Shown: positions 18,868 through 29,580 of the stretch, in pieces | Layout: the number at the start of each line of letters is the position of its first letter | Position numbering within the stretch: position 1 is the first letter of the stretch | Assembly: GCA_013368375.1 (NCBI GenBank) | Contig: JAACJP010000015.1 | Coordinates: 62,001-126,000, forward strand | Direction of reading: 5' to 3' | DNA: 64,000 nt | Origin: Tricholomella constricta | Lineage: Eukaryota > Basidiomycota > Agaricomycetes > Agaricales > Lyophyllaceae | The notes under the pieces: generated by a model | Told to the model about the DNA's origin: nothing | What the model saw: only the letters and a program-made list of their open reading frames with translations | The model's database searches: none | Translations under genes and position numbers: made by a program

Positions 18868-18997
18868 GTATATGATAGGAATTGGGACTTAGTGAGAATA
18901 GATTCGTTGTATGCGAAGAGGTGGGTGGGACGGTATATGATAGGAATTGGGACTTAGTGAGAATAGATTCGTTGTATGCGAAGAGGTGGGTGGGACG
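18868..18997. repeat. 65-bp tandem duplication inside the N2 recombinase
   Basis: Two essentially identical 65-bp units (18868-18932 and 18933-18997) starting gtatatgatagg. The length is not a multiple of three, so the reading frame shifts. The perfect match implies a recent event. Confidence 0.92.
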
Positions 18998-19635
18998 GGT
19001 GATGTTGTTAATACGGAGGTGATTTTCGAGAGCCCAGACGGGGCAGAAGATTGTGTTGGTGGCGGTCAAGATGCATGGATCGCCTTTTGAGGATGTCTTG
19101 GTGCGAGGGATGTGAAAGGTGATAATCTTGGAATTGTTGACATAGGAGGAGGTAAAGTTAGAGGATCGAGAAACGTGAAGATTAGGAGAGAAGTTCGACG
19201 AAAGAGGAAGGAGTTCGCCGAGTCGGCGGCATCCCCAGAAAGCAGTGAGAGCGGCCACCCATATGGCCGCGCCACGAGGGGAAGAAATGTCAAGGTTGTT
19301 ACGGAGGCAGAGTAGGTGTCGGCCAGTGATGGGGTTACGAGGAGGGCGATGGAAAGGAGCACCTAGTTTGTCGGCCGTACGTTGTAACAAAGTAACTAAA
19401 GGGGCACGACCGTGCCACTTGGCACGGTTGACGACATGCCAGGCGCGGAGGCCGTGGAGCCAATTACGAATCCATGCACCTGTATGGGAACCGGCGGCAT
19501 CGGCGATAAATGCGGAGAGAAGAGCATCGGGAGCCAGCATACGTAGGTGCTCGGAGATATGGAGGCGGTCGCAAAATTGGGTGAATCTTAAGAGCCCGGC
19601 GCCGTAGGATTGGCGCGTTGAATCTGAAAGGGATT

Positions 19636-19980
19636 TGTTAGGACCTTGCGTAGCACGCTGGTTGCGGAGTTATTCCGAGACCACCGAAGCGGACAGGCCT
19701 GACGTCGTCAAGGAAGACGGGCTCCGATAGGGTAATCGGAGGTCGTGAGCGTTGACGAGGATGTTCACCGGAGCTTATTCGAACGAATGAGCACAAGTGA
19801 TACAATTGCGGAGCTGAGTAAACCGAGAGAGTAAGAGAGAATAAGAAACGGGAACGGGAACTAGTCGTAACAAATGGTAATATCGAGGTAAAGAGTCTGA
19901 AAAGAAGTGGTGCCATCATATATACGGTGGACGTGCGTGGGAAAGCGTAAGTGATTGCGAGTTTAGGGGCGGTCGTGACA
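19636..19980 (-). mobile_element. Solo LTR in the N2 recombinase gene
   Basis: 345 bp, in gene orientation TGTCACGACC...GGTCCTAACA. It is flanked by the 5-bp duplication aatcc (plus strand ggatt, 19631-19635 and 19981-19985). Removal plus one TSD restores the codons for FLQSLSDST seen in the other copies. It is the footprint of LTR-LTR recombination of an otherwise unseen LTR element. Confidence 0.9.
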
Positions 19981-20521
19981 GGATTGGAGGAATCCTTGGA
20001 GAATTTGGGCCTGAGGAAAGTGAGTGGGAGAAGAAATGGGTGGAGTAGAAAGTACCTGATTCTCGACAGGAATGTAGTCGAGAGAGTTTTCTGCGAGTTG
20101 AGAATGAGGTGTCGTCCATAAAAGTAGACGTTGGTCGGCGGGGACGACGGGCCGATATGAGCTAGGAGTATAAATGTTGGGATCCCGAGGATGTCTGAGA
20201 TTGTGGTGAGGAAGGGAGCGAGCAGCGAGCGAGCGAGGAGTTGGACTAGCAAGGTAAAGGCCCGGAGCAACGGTGGAAGAGGTGAGACGAGAAGGTGAGG
20301 GGTCGACTTCAATGGGAAGGGGATGCGAGGAGTGAGGCGAAGGCCTGTCGGTTTTTGGAGGGATGCGATATACGCCAGGAGCGACTTTTAAAGAGGTGGC
20401 GCGATTCGAAGCGAGTTCGAACGAAGGAGCCGGAAGAGCGACCGTTGGAATGCGTGGAGGAGGCCTCCTGGCCTCCAGACCAAGGTCGTCGGTCTCACAA
20501 GAGACCGCTGGCGTAAATTGG

Positions 20522-22829
20522 CTATTCATGAAAGAAAGAAGTAAGTTCGCGTGGTAGAGGAAACGCACGCAGGAGGAAAATTCTGGGGGCGCCCGATTCT
20601 CCACGCGAGATAGGGTCGGCCGGGTTGAGTTCGGATTCAATGTATTTAAACGATGGAATTATGAGGTGTTGGACGAGGACTGAATAAGTGCGGCGGGTGC
20701 ACAGGTTGATTGGGACGTTGGGGCTACGATGTTTATGGTGAGCCCCGATAGCGCCGTAATTGTCAGAGTGGATGAGGACGTGAGTGTGCGATAAACCTAA
20801 CTGGGCCAAAAAGGAGACGACGAGTTCGACGGCGACGGCCTCAAGCCAACAGATGTCGTGCTGGGGTTGTTTCCAGTTCTCTACGAGTTTTAAGGCGTGC
20901 CAGTATTCGCCAAAGATAAAGCCTAAACTCCAAGAAGTGGAGGCATCGACGAAGATATCCATCTGAGCGATGTCCGAAATTGGGTACAATTGGCGGAAAC
21001 CGGAGGGGCTCTCCAGTTTAGAACACCACCAAGTTAACGCATGTACCACCGAATCGGAAAGGCGGTGCAAGACGAAAGTATTGGTTTTAAATCCTGTAGA
21101 ATGTAAGGAGGTGAAGAGAGTAAAAGAGGAGAATCAGACCTGACATGAAATTCGAGAAGGCCGGCAGCCTAGAAGAACCCTCTGGGTAGACGAAGGAGAC
21201 GTGTACGAGGGTTCCATGAATAATCTGGATGTCTCGAAGTTTGAACGAAGCACGGCGCTCGTAATGAGCGTCGAGCATGGAGGAGACGCGGGCGAGATAT
21301 TTGACCCGCTTCTTTTCGGTCAGAGAGACGGTATGCAAGGTAAGGTTCCAGAAGAAACCAATGTAGGTAAATGAGGTGGAAAAACACGGATCAGTTTTTT
21401 CAGGGTGCCAAGGGATGTTGAGATCTGCTACAAGAGCCATGATGGAGTCACGATCGTGGCTATAACTATAGGACCCTTCGACGAAAGGTCCGTCTTTAAC
21501 AGGATACCTGAAAGCCTCAATGTCGTCTTCGTACTTGAGGAACAGGGAGGTAGGGCGGGTTTCAGCGTGCCAGATGTCGATAGAAGCGTTGGCTATCTGA
21601 CCCGAGTTACTACTAGCAGGACGAAGTCCGAAGGGTGGACGTGATTGATATAGAAGGCGCCTCGGAAGGAGACGACGAGAAATGGCTTGTGGTCTGGGTA
21701 CCAGGAGGGGCGCGGGCGACCTGCGTGGAGGAGAGTTAAGGACATGTGATCCATATAAACACTGAGCAGTGCAAATAGAGGATAGATTAGAATGAGAGCG
21801 CGACGAGCACTCGCGTAATCGGGAGAAAGAGAAGAGTACCATGCTATAATGCATGATCGAGAAGAAGAGAAGGTTACACCGAGCAGCATGCGAAAAATGA
21901 CGCTGACGCATAAGCGACGCGCAAGAGAGATGGCGACGCCGAGCGGCGCGCATGAAGAGACGCATAAGCGACAGAGAGATGGCGACGCCGAGCGGCGTGC
22001 ATGAAGATAGAGGTAGAGTAGGCAACTGCCGAGCGACAGGCCGAAGAGGTAGAGCGAGCGGCAGACTAGAGTCATGCACGTTCTCGAAGAAGAGTTAGAC
22101 ACGCCGAGCGGCGCGCGCAGGAGCAGTCGTGCGTGTACACATTGAGTGAGACATGTTTGTAAGAGATTAAAGGAGAAGAGGTATCGGGCAGCGCATACAG
22201 AGGTTAAGACGAACAGTGCCGCAGGAGAGTGTAGTGTTCTAGGAGAAAGGTAACATAGAATATAAAAGAAAGAGACACACCTCTTCAGCGACCCGGAAGG
22301 CCATATCGAATCGTGTCGGGAAGTCATCCTTAGAAATAAAACTATTAACCGAGGGGGTACCCGTAGCGGTATCGCCCTTGGATAGATTGCGGCATACGCG
22401 GAGCTTGGGGGGAAGGTCAGGACCCGCGTCTTGTTCAGCAACTATAAAAGGGGAGCAATAGACAGGACCACATAGAATATATTCCGCTTCTTCGAGGGTG
22501 AAGGGCCCGGACATGCGGCCAAGTCCGATCTCGGTGGATAAGTAATCAGCGACGGCGTCAGGATGAATGTCGACGGAAGGATAATTCTTGACAATGACGG
22601 ATTTTTGAAGTTCTGGTAGCGCGCCAATAGGGAAGCCATGTTTGAGATTCGTCACAAGTAAGGGGTAGTATTTTTTCAGATTATGCTTGTTGAGAAAACG
22701 ATCAAAGGCTGAGGCTTTGTAAGGAGTGGCGATGCGGTTAAAGGGTTCGTCGTCGCCTGCGGAGCAAAATGAGGGTTTAGGGCGTCGACGAACATTGTCC
22801 GAAAAATCTCAATAGGAAAGCGTAACCTC
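20522..22829 (-). pseudogene. N2 reverse transcriptase-RNase H (two introns, damaged)
   Basis: Read +1 to gag from about 22829. TGA at 22809-22811 replaces the arginine of YRDF. RT exon 1 ends at 22281 (FRVAEE). Intron 1 is 21721-22280 (GTGTGT...CGCAG), with internal gagcggcg-type repeats. After VARAPPGTQ about 40 bp are missing, removing motif A (DIKAFH) and shifting the frame. YEDD (LKYEDDIEAF) survives downstream. Intron 2 is 21094-21139 (46 bp, GTCTGA...TACAG), splitting the FMSG glycine codon. RNase H (DASTS, HSDNYGAIGAHH, NPADPISR) is intact to TAG 20522. Confidence 0.82.
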
Positions 22830-24317
22830 AGGCCTGGATAAGGCCGTCAGAGGTCCTATCACAGGCTGCGCTACGCTCGAGTGCGGGGTGCTGGGCGCTG
22901 CAGAGAGTGCAGATGTGCAAGGTGTTGCATCCGTGACGATTGTCGCAGAAACGATTGAGGTTATAGAGCGTGCAGATTCTTTTGGCCGCTCCGCCTTTGA
23001 AAGATTTGGCGGTCCACACGGCGTTGTCACGAAAGCGCGAGAAGAGAGGTCTGCCATCCTCAAATGTGACGATGGCCGCAGGGTGATTTCGGTATGAGTG
23101 TCCTTTAGCGCAGATGAGGCACTGAGGCGCTCGGAACGAGCTGGTCCGAAAGGACTGGCGGGAATGCGGGGATGAAGCCCGAGGAGCCTCGGAGCGCGAG
23201 AGGCGAGGAGACTTGTTAGAGGAAAAAGGCTCATGCTCCGGATAGCGCTTTGAAGGTATATACGAAGAGCGACGCTCATGCTCAAGGTCCCCAAGGCGCA
23301 CACGTAACAGGACCTCAGACGCGTACACATCCCAATCGAACAAGATTCCTTTGAGGATATCTCGACGAGCTTTCAACTCGAAGGGATACCAGTCCGGGTA
23401 CGTGAGCTCGAAATTGTCGAGCTGAGTGAAAAAGTCCCGATGCTTCTTGTACTCGGTGGCATACGAAGGGAGCGGGGCAGCGGAGACGGAGATTGGCAAT
23501 TCGGTACCCAGCGTGCCGGACCCCGAAGGAACGGGGTTGCAGAGGAGATCCAGAGCCGTCAGTAGATTGCCAGAAGCCTCGACGAAACGGAAAGGGGTGA
23601 GACAGGTGTAAGTCTCGTCCGAACCCCAGATCGAAATCACCTTAGGCATATCAAGCAACTGAACCTTTTCGGAGGAGTCTTCGTCCGCCAAGGGCGAAGT
23701 AACTTGAAATGAACGTCCTGAGGCGAATAATTAATCGCTTCGATATGTTCATTAGTAAAGAAATTCAAAGGGGGACACATCTTGTTCTTGATGCAGAGCA
23801 GGTAAGTTGTAGGGATGCTGACTCGGTCGCGGCGAGCAGGGACCTGTTTAACGGGGTCAACTAACTGCATACTGCCCAGGAGTCGCGAACGTGTCTTGGT
23901 CTCGACCTCCTTATCTCTCTCCTTCTCGGCCAACCTGTCCACCTCTGCTTCTTTCTTCAACCGGGCGCGCTCCCCCTCGATAAACCTAACCAGAGTGAGG
24001 GGCAAAGGACTGAGCGCGGAACACAGAGCTTCGCTATCAACGAATTCCTGGAACTCCTCGTCGGTAAAACCGTAAACACGACGCAACGGCGGGCCTATAT
24101 CCAGGTTCGGTGGGCGAGGGCTCGGAGTCTCCTTAGTGTTGATGGTTCGGAAGATGCTATCGTTGTTATATCTCTCGATCTCAACGTTGCGGGAGACGCG
24201 TGTCTGCAGAGGTATCTCGGGCATCGACAAGGCATCCGGAAGGCTCAAGTGAGCCTCAAAATCGAAGTCGTCCGGGATAGGACCCGGAATACCAGCGTTG
24301 GGCAGCAGAGTGGACAT
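22828..24317 (-). pseudogene. N2 gag-like protein (one frameshift)
   Basis: Starts at ATG 24317 (STLLPNAGIPGPIP), co-linear with N3 gag. A single missing G near 23690, in the LLRPWADEDS segment, shifts the frame; both sides are otherwise open. The C-terminal Cys/His cluster (CLICAKGHSYRNH, FCDNRHG, CTLCSAQH, ACDR) is intact. The stop is TGA 22828-22830 in the context CAG GCC TGA G, where the RT frame is +1. Upstream (24318-24430) there is no gene; it is leader and terminal repeat. Confidence 0.8.
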
Positions 24318-24428
24318 AATTTTACACAAAAATTTCTTGCGAGTGAGAGAACGAGCAAGAGAAATATGTCTCAGAGGTACCAGGGGTACCAAAATAGTAT
24401 ACGAGATAAAAAATAGAAAAGGGAACAC

Positions 24429-24545
24429 AATTTTCGTGCACGCGCAGCCTTATCTAAGCTTAGGCTAGCCGCGACGATTGCTAAGGCGACGTAAGCCTGC
24501 GCACGTCCAGCCTGAGCTTAGATAAGCTGGCGCGCGCACGAAATT
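24429..24545. repeat. Inverted repeat at the head-to-head N2/N3 junction
   Basis: Arms 24429-24468 and 24508-24545 (cagccttatctaagcttaggct and its imperfect complement). They are the A1 leader sequences of N2 (minus) and N3 (plus), back to back. N2 lacks the outermost part of A1, so N3 begins inside it at about 24476. Confidence 0.8.
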
Positions 24546-24708
24546 GCGCTCTCTCGTTTTCCTATTTTGGACATTCGAAGTTCTCGAATGTTCGGCTCTG
24601 TTTCCTATTTCGTACAATCTCTACAGTCCTCATGCCCTTTAATGATCGGTTGTGAGACATTGTTCTCTTAACCGCGTTCAGCAACTACTATCTCTTTTGT
24701 CAAGCAAA

Positions 24709-26189
24709 ATGACCACTCAGCTCCCTAATGCCGGAATCCCAGGCCCGATTCCTGAGGACTACGATTTTGATGCGCACCTGGCGCCCCTTGATGCGTTAAT
24801 GATGCCTGAGATCCCGTTACCGGCTCGGGTGGCCCGCAATGTCGAAATTGAAAGGCATAACAATGACAGTATCTTCACGACTATATCAGCCAAGGAGACG
24901 CCGTGTCCTCGTCCTGAGGACCTCGACATTGGACCTGCGCTGAAACGCAGCTATGCTTTTACCGACGAGGAATACCAGGAGTTTGTTGACAGCGAGTCTC
25001 TCTGCTCGGCACTCAGTCCGCTCCCGGTCGCCTTGGTTAGATATGTAGAGGCTGAACGCACCCGATTGAAGAAGGTCGCTGAGTTGGCCAGGCAGATGGA
25101 TAAGGAAAGGAGAAAGAGGTCGATGCCAAGATACGTACCAAATTACTCGGCAGCATGCAGCTTGTTGATCCGGTTAAGCGGGTGCCTGCCCAGCGTGACC
25201 GGATCACCATCCCGACAACCTACCTGCTCTGCATCAAGAACAAAATGTGCCCACCTCTCACTTTCTTCACCAACGAACATATCGAGACAGTCAACTACTC
25301 CCCGCAAAATGTACATTTCAAATTGCTGCGGCCCTGGGCCGACGAAGACTCTTCAGAGAAGGTCCAGCTTCTGGACATGCCAAAGATGATCACAATGTGG
25401 GGCTCGGATGATACCTCGGCTTGCCTCACGCCGTTTCGCTTCATCGAGGCCTCGAACAACCTCCTCACTGCCTTGGAGCTCCTGTGTAATATTGCTTCGT
25501 CTGCGACCTCAACCTTGGGGTCCGGGTCTTCAGTCACGCCTGTTCAGGACTTCTCCTATGCTACGGAGTACAGAAAGCACCGTGATTTTTTCCTCCAGCT
25601 CGACAATTTCGAGTTGACTTTTCAGGACTGGTATCCCTTCAAGGTGAAGGCACGCAGGGACGTACTCAAAGGTGTCCTTTTCGACTGGGACGCTTACGCC
25701 GCTGAAACTTTGCTCCGCGTGCGCCTTGGGGAAGCTGAACGCGAGCGTCATTCTCATTTTCCTGGCTTCAAGCGCCCCGTGGAGCACGAGCCGTTCTCTC
25801 CCAACAAATCACCTCGCTTCAGTTGGGGCGACTCCTCAGCCAATACCAACCGTACCCGCCAGTCCTTTCGGCCCGTCACGAGCAGGGCCCCTCAATGCCT
25901 TATCTGTGCTAAAGGCCACGCCTTTCGAGACCACCCTTCGGGAGTCACGACATTCGAAGATGGCAAGCCCTTCTTCGCTCGATACCGGGACAATGCACTG
26001 TGGACAGTCAAGCCCTACAAAGGTTCTCCGTCAAAGAGGATCTGCACACTCTACAATCTCAATCGCTTCTGCGACAGCCGGCATGGCCCTGACGCGATCC
26101 ACGCCTGTTCTTTCTGCGGAGCTCAACACGCAGCTTTCGAGCGCAGCCCCGCGTGTGATAGGACCTTTCACGGCTTTATACAAGCCTGA
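24709..26189 (+). pseudogene. N3 gag-like protein (one frameshift)
   Basis: ATG 24709 (TTQLPNAGIPGPIPEDYDF). The protein aligns with N1 and N2 throughout. A 1-nt indel near 25105-25110, within the Lys/Glu-rich linker, breaks the frame; the second frame runs from about 25110 to TGA 26187-26189. The C-terminal Cys/His cluster (CLICAKGHAFRDH; FCDSRHG; CSFCGAQH; CDR) is conserved. The end reads CAA GCC TGA G, the putative +1 shift point into RT. Expected length is near 490 aa. Unlike G1/G2 gag it has no CCHC knuckle and no protease. Confidence 0.82.
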
Positions 26190-28326
26190 GTCGGTTCTTT
26201 CTTACCGCGATTTCACTGACTCGATTCATTTCCGTCCTCGCCTGCCTTCTTCCACTCCCGAAGATAACAACGTATTCGAACGTGTCACCACTCCTTACAA
26301 CGCTTCGGCTTTCGCTCGTCTTCTCAAAAAGCATGGCCTAACTTCGTCCTACCCCCTGCTCATCTCCAACCTCTCACATGGCTTCCCTCTCGGCACTTTA
26401 CCAAAATTAACTAAATTCGTCATCATCAAAAATCACCCCTCGGTTGATGTACATCCCCAGGCGGTCGCAGACTACCTTGCCACCGAGATCGACCTCTCGG
26501 CCGGATGTCCGGGCCTTACAGTTTGCCCGAGGTCGAACGCATCATGCGGGGCCCCGTCTACTGCTCCCCCTTCATAGTCGCAGAACAGGATACGGGACCC
26601 GAGTCTCCACCCAAGCTCCGTGTGTGCCGCAATTTATCCAAGGCAGATCCCATTTCGGGAACGCCTTCGGTGAATAGCTTTATATCAAAGGACGACTTCC
26701 CGACGCGATTCGACATGGCCTTCCGCGTTGCTGATGAGGTACGTTCCTTTCAGGTCTCCCTCCCTTCTACTACTTCACGCGATGCGTGTTCCCCGAGGGT
26801 CTCTTACTCCATATCTTGTACGAGGGTGTTATTCCCTCTGTTCTCTTGAGCGCTCTCCCGAGCGCCTTATGTTCTACGAGCAGTACTCTGCTCCTATGCT
26901 CTCTCCAGCGCTTCCCTGAGCGCCTTATGCTCTCTGAGTGAAATTCCGCTCTACACGCTCTCTGCCTCATGTTCTCTCGAGCGCACCCTCGCTCAATGCC
27001 CGACTTCATTAATTCTATGATTTCCATTCTGGAATTGAACCTTTGGTTCATTTCTCTTACGTGCTCTCTTTCAGGTTGCTCGAGCTCCTCCTGGTACTCA
27101 AGCCATGTCCTTCGACATAAAGGCTTTCCATCGTACTTGTCCGGCTCTACCCGACCACAAACCGTTCCTCGTGGTCTCTTTCAAAGGCGCCTTTTATATT
27201 GACCACGTCCATCCTTTTGGTGCTCGTCCCACTAGTAGTAATTCAGGGCAGATCTCCAACGCATCCATCGACATCTGGCATGCTGAGACCCGACCTTCCT
27301 CTTTATTCTTGAAGTATGAAGACAATATCGAGGCTTTCCGGTACCCGGTCGAGTATGGACCTTATCAAGAAGGCCCTTACTATTACGCTCACGATCGAGA
27401 GTCCGTTATGAGACTCGTCGGTGATCTCAACATTCCGTGGCACCCGGAAAAAACTGATGATCGTTTCGCAACCCATTTTACCTATATCGGTTTTTCTTGG
27501 GACCTCGAGGCACGCACTGTAGCTTTACCTGAGAAGAAACGTTTAAAGTACCTCGCTCGTGTCTCTGGCATGCTTGAGGCTCACACCTCTTGCCATTCGT
27601 CTTTCCTTCTCCGCGATATTCAAGTGATCCATGGTACTCTCGTCCATGTCTCCTTCGTCTATCCAGAGGGGTCTTCTCGCTTACCACCTCTGTCTAACTT
27701 TATGTCCGGTTAGTTCTTCCCCTTATGCAACTGATCTCTTCTCATCGCTCCCAGGTTACAAAGCGAACTCCTTTGTGACTCATCATCTGTCTGATTCCGT
27801 CGTCCACTCTTTACGACGGTGGCAATCTAAGCTTAGCGACCCTTCAAGTTCACGTGTCCTTCGTCCTATCCGTGACATCGCCAAAATCGACATATTTGTC
27901 GACGCCTCCACCTCATGGGGTTTAGGCATTATTATTGGTGACTACTGGCACGCTTTCAAGCTCGTCCAGAACTGGAAGCAACCCAACCATGACATCTGTT
28001 GGTTGGAGGTTGTAGCCATCGAACTCGCCATTTCCTTTCTGGCGCAGCTTGGTTACTCCAACACGCACGTTTTAATTCACTCCGACAATTACGGCGCTAT
28101 CGGCGCCCACCACAAGCATCGCTCTCCCAACCTCCCGATCAACCTATGCTCCCGACGAACTTACGCCACACTAATTCAACACTTTATTGTCCCTTCCTAC
28201 GTTTACGTTGAATCCGAACTCAATCCGGCTGACCCGATCTCGCGTGGGGTATCGGGCGCTCCCAGAACACTTTTAGCGCGGACCTTCCCGTTACCACGCG
28301 AGCTCGAGCCTTTCTTCAATGCCTGA
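26188..28326 (+). pseudogene. N3 reverse transcriptase-RNase H (two introns, one frameshift)
   Basis: RT begins in the +1 frame (KPESVLSYRDF). A small indel near 26497-26505 shifts the frame before MSGPYSLPEVERI. Intron 1 is 26739-27074 (GTACGT...TTTCAG), joining FRVADE to VARAPPGTQAMSFDIKAFH. YEDN replaces YEDD (LKYEDNIEAF), an active-site Asp-to-Asn change. Intron 2 is 27709-27754 (46 bp, GTTAGT...CCCAG), splitting the FMSG glycine codon. RNase H is intact: VDASTS, EVVAIELA, HSDNYGAIG, NPADPISR. The stop (28324-28326) overlaps the recombinase ATG at 28319. Inactive as RT because of the frameshift and the altered catalytic box. Confidence 0.85.
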
Positions 28327-29580
28327 CAACTCGTCGAGTTCGGCTTCCCTTGAGGCCGTCGACATCGGTTTTGGGCTCTTCGCCATGCGTAAGCCCTCTC
28401 CACGCACTCTGATGATCGAAAACAACTCTACTCCTGTTCGTTTCGTTGCTCACCTCTTTTCATCTACTTATTTCGTCTCCGACAGCGACTCCAACCTCAC
28501 CAACCTAGCCCGCGCTCATCTCCTCTCGAATCCATGCATTGCGCGCCTCGAACCACCTCAATGACGATTGCGCCCAATCTTTACGTCATCCCTACGTCCG
28601 CCCGCTCTCAGGCGGCCGCTTTCTTCCCCTCTCGTTCGGCAAGGCCTCCCTCAGACAACAACTCCTATCGCCCCAGCCCTTACCGTCCTCACGTACCTGC
28701 CGACCGTCGCCTCCTACTCTGGACGACTCCTCATTCTCAAATCGCTCACAACGACATCAACTCGCAGTTACCCTCCGATTTCCAGTCCCTTCTCTACTAA
28801 TGTTTCTTCGAATCGTTATCCCCTTCTACCCGTCAGTCCTACGGCGCGGGTCTGCTACGGTTTACCCAGTTTTGCGACCGCCTTCACATATCCGAAGAAC
28901 TGCGCATGCCCGCCTCCGACGTCCTTATTTCCGCCTTCGTCGCCGACGCCTCCGGTTCTCATTCGGGTAATTGCATTCGCGGCTGGCTTAATGGTCTCCG
29001 TTGCTGGCACATCTTCAACCGTGCTGAATGGCACGGCCGCGATCCTTGGGTTCTTCCCTTCCGTAGAGCGGCCGACAAACTCGGCGTCCCTTACAAACGA
29101 CCCCCTCGCAACCCCATTACTATGAAGCATCTCCTTGCCCTCCGCGCTCATCTCGACCTCACTTCTCCTCGCGGCGTTGCTATCTGGGCCGCCGCCCTCG
29201 CCGCGTTCTGGGGTTGTCGCCGCCTAGGCAAACTACTTCCAACATCTCCTTCTTTCTCACCTTCGACACACGCCTCCCGCGCCTCTAACTTCAACATCTC
29301 CCTTGTCAACGGTTCCAAGGTTTTAACCTTTCACCTCCCATCGACTAAAACTTCGCCATCCGGCGAACAATGTATTCTTACCGCTACCAACAACATCTTC
29401 CCCACTATTTGCTTACTTATCTTCTTCCTCCGACTTCACTGTTCTCACCAAATCCTCTTTCCTCAAAACCACCTCCGACGTCTTCGCTATCGAACACCTC
29501 GACCCCGTATTCGGCCATAGCTATCGTATCGGCGGCACTCTCGAACTCCTTGCCGCCGGCGTCCCTCCCGACATCGTCAT
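28319..29580 (+). pseudogene. N3 tyrosine recombinase, 5' part (cut by G4)
   Basis: ATG 28319 lies in ATGCCTGA, overlapping the RNase H stop by 8 nt. The N-terminus is low-complexity with stops at 28562 and 28798. PADRRLLLWTTPHS is conserved near 28700. The recombinase domain starts near 28800 with no intron, although N1 and N2 have one there; TAA replaces a Glu codon in this stretch. FWGCRRLGKLL is present, with Glu to Lys next to the first catalytic Arg. A deletion/frameshift near 29390-29400 removes the segment before HSYRIGG. The frame is cut at 29580 by G4 and continues at 47669. Confidence 0.8.

Larger units (their letters stand above)
18618..20529 (-). pseudogene. N2 tyrosine recombinase (multiply disrupted)
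   Basis: Starts at ATG 20529, overlapping the RNase H stop by 8 nt (ATGAATAG). The proline-rich N-terminus stays open to the conserved PADQRLLLWTTPHS segment. An intron at 20011-20055 (GTACTT...CCTCAG) precedes the recombinase domain. A solo LTR (19636-19980) interrupts the exon; excising it with one TSD copy restores FLQSLSDSTRQ. FWGCRRLGELL is present. A 65-bp tandem duplication at 18868-18997 shifts the frame. Downstream, HxxR of the active site reads HSYC (CGT to TGT). The end is at TAA 18618-18620. Inactive by several independent hits. Confidence 0.8.
18313..24475 (-). mobile_element. N2: Ngaro-like element, degenerate, minus strand
   Basis: Same gene order as N1 read on the minus strand: gag (24317 down), RT-RNase H, tyrosine recombinase (to 18618). 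The tail (18313-18617) resembles the post-recombinase region of N1 (gcatgcctccattgggaagctcg), but I see no clean B-A-B repeat set. Its 3' end abuts the 3' end of N1, and its 5' end abuts the 5' end of N3. Lesions: a gag frameshift, an RT nonsense codon, loss of RT motif A, a 65-bp duplication, a catalytic Arg-to-Cys change and a solo LTR in the recombinase. Confidence 0.8.

Noticed and set aside
18868..18997. CRISPR-like repeats or other prokaryotic features
   Set aside because: A simple 65-bp tandem duplication in a eukaryotic gene; no spacer structure anywhere in the window.
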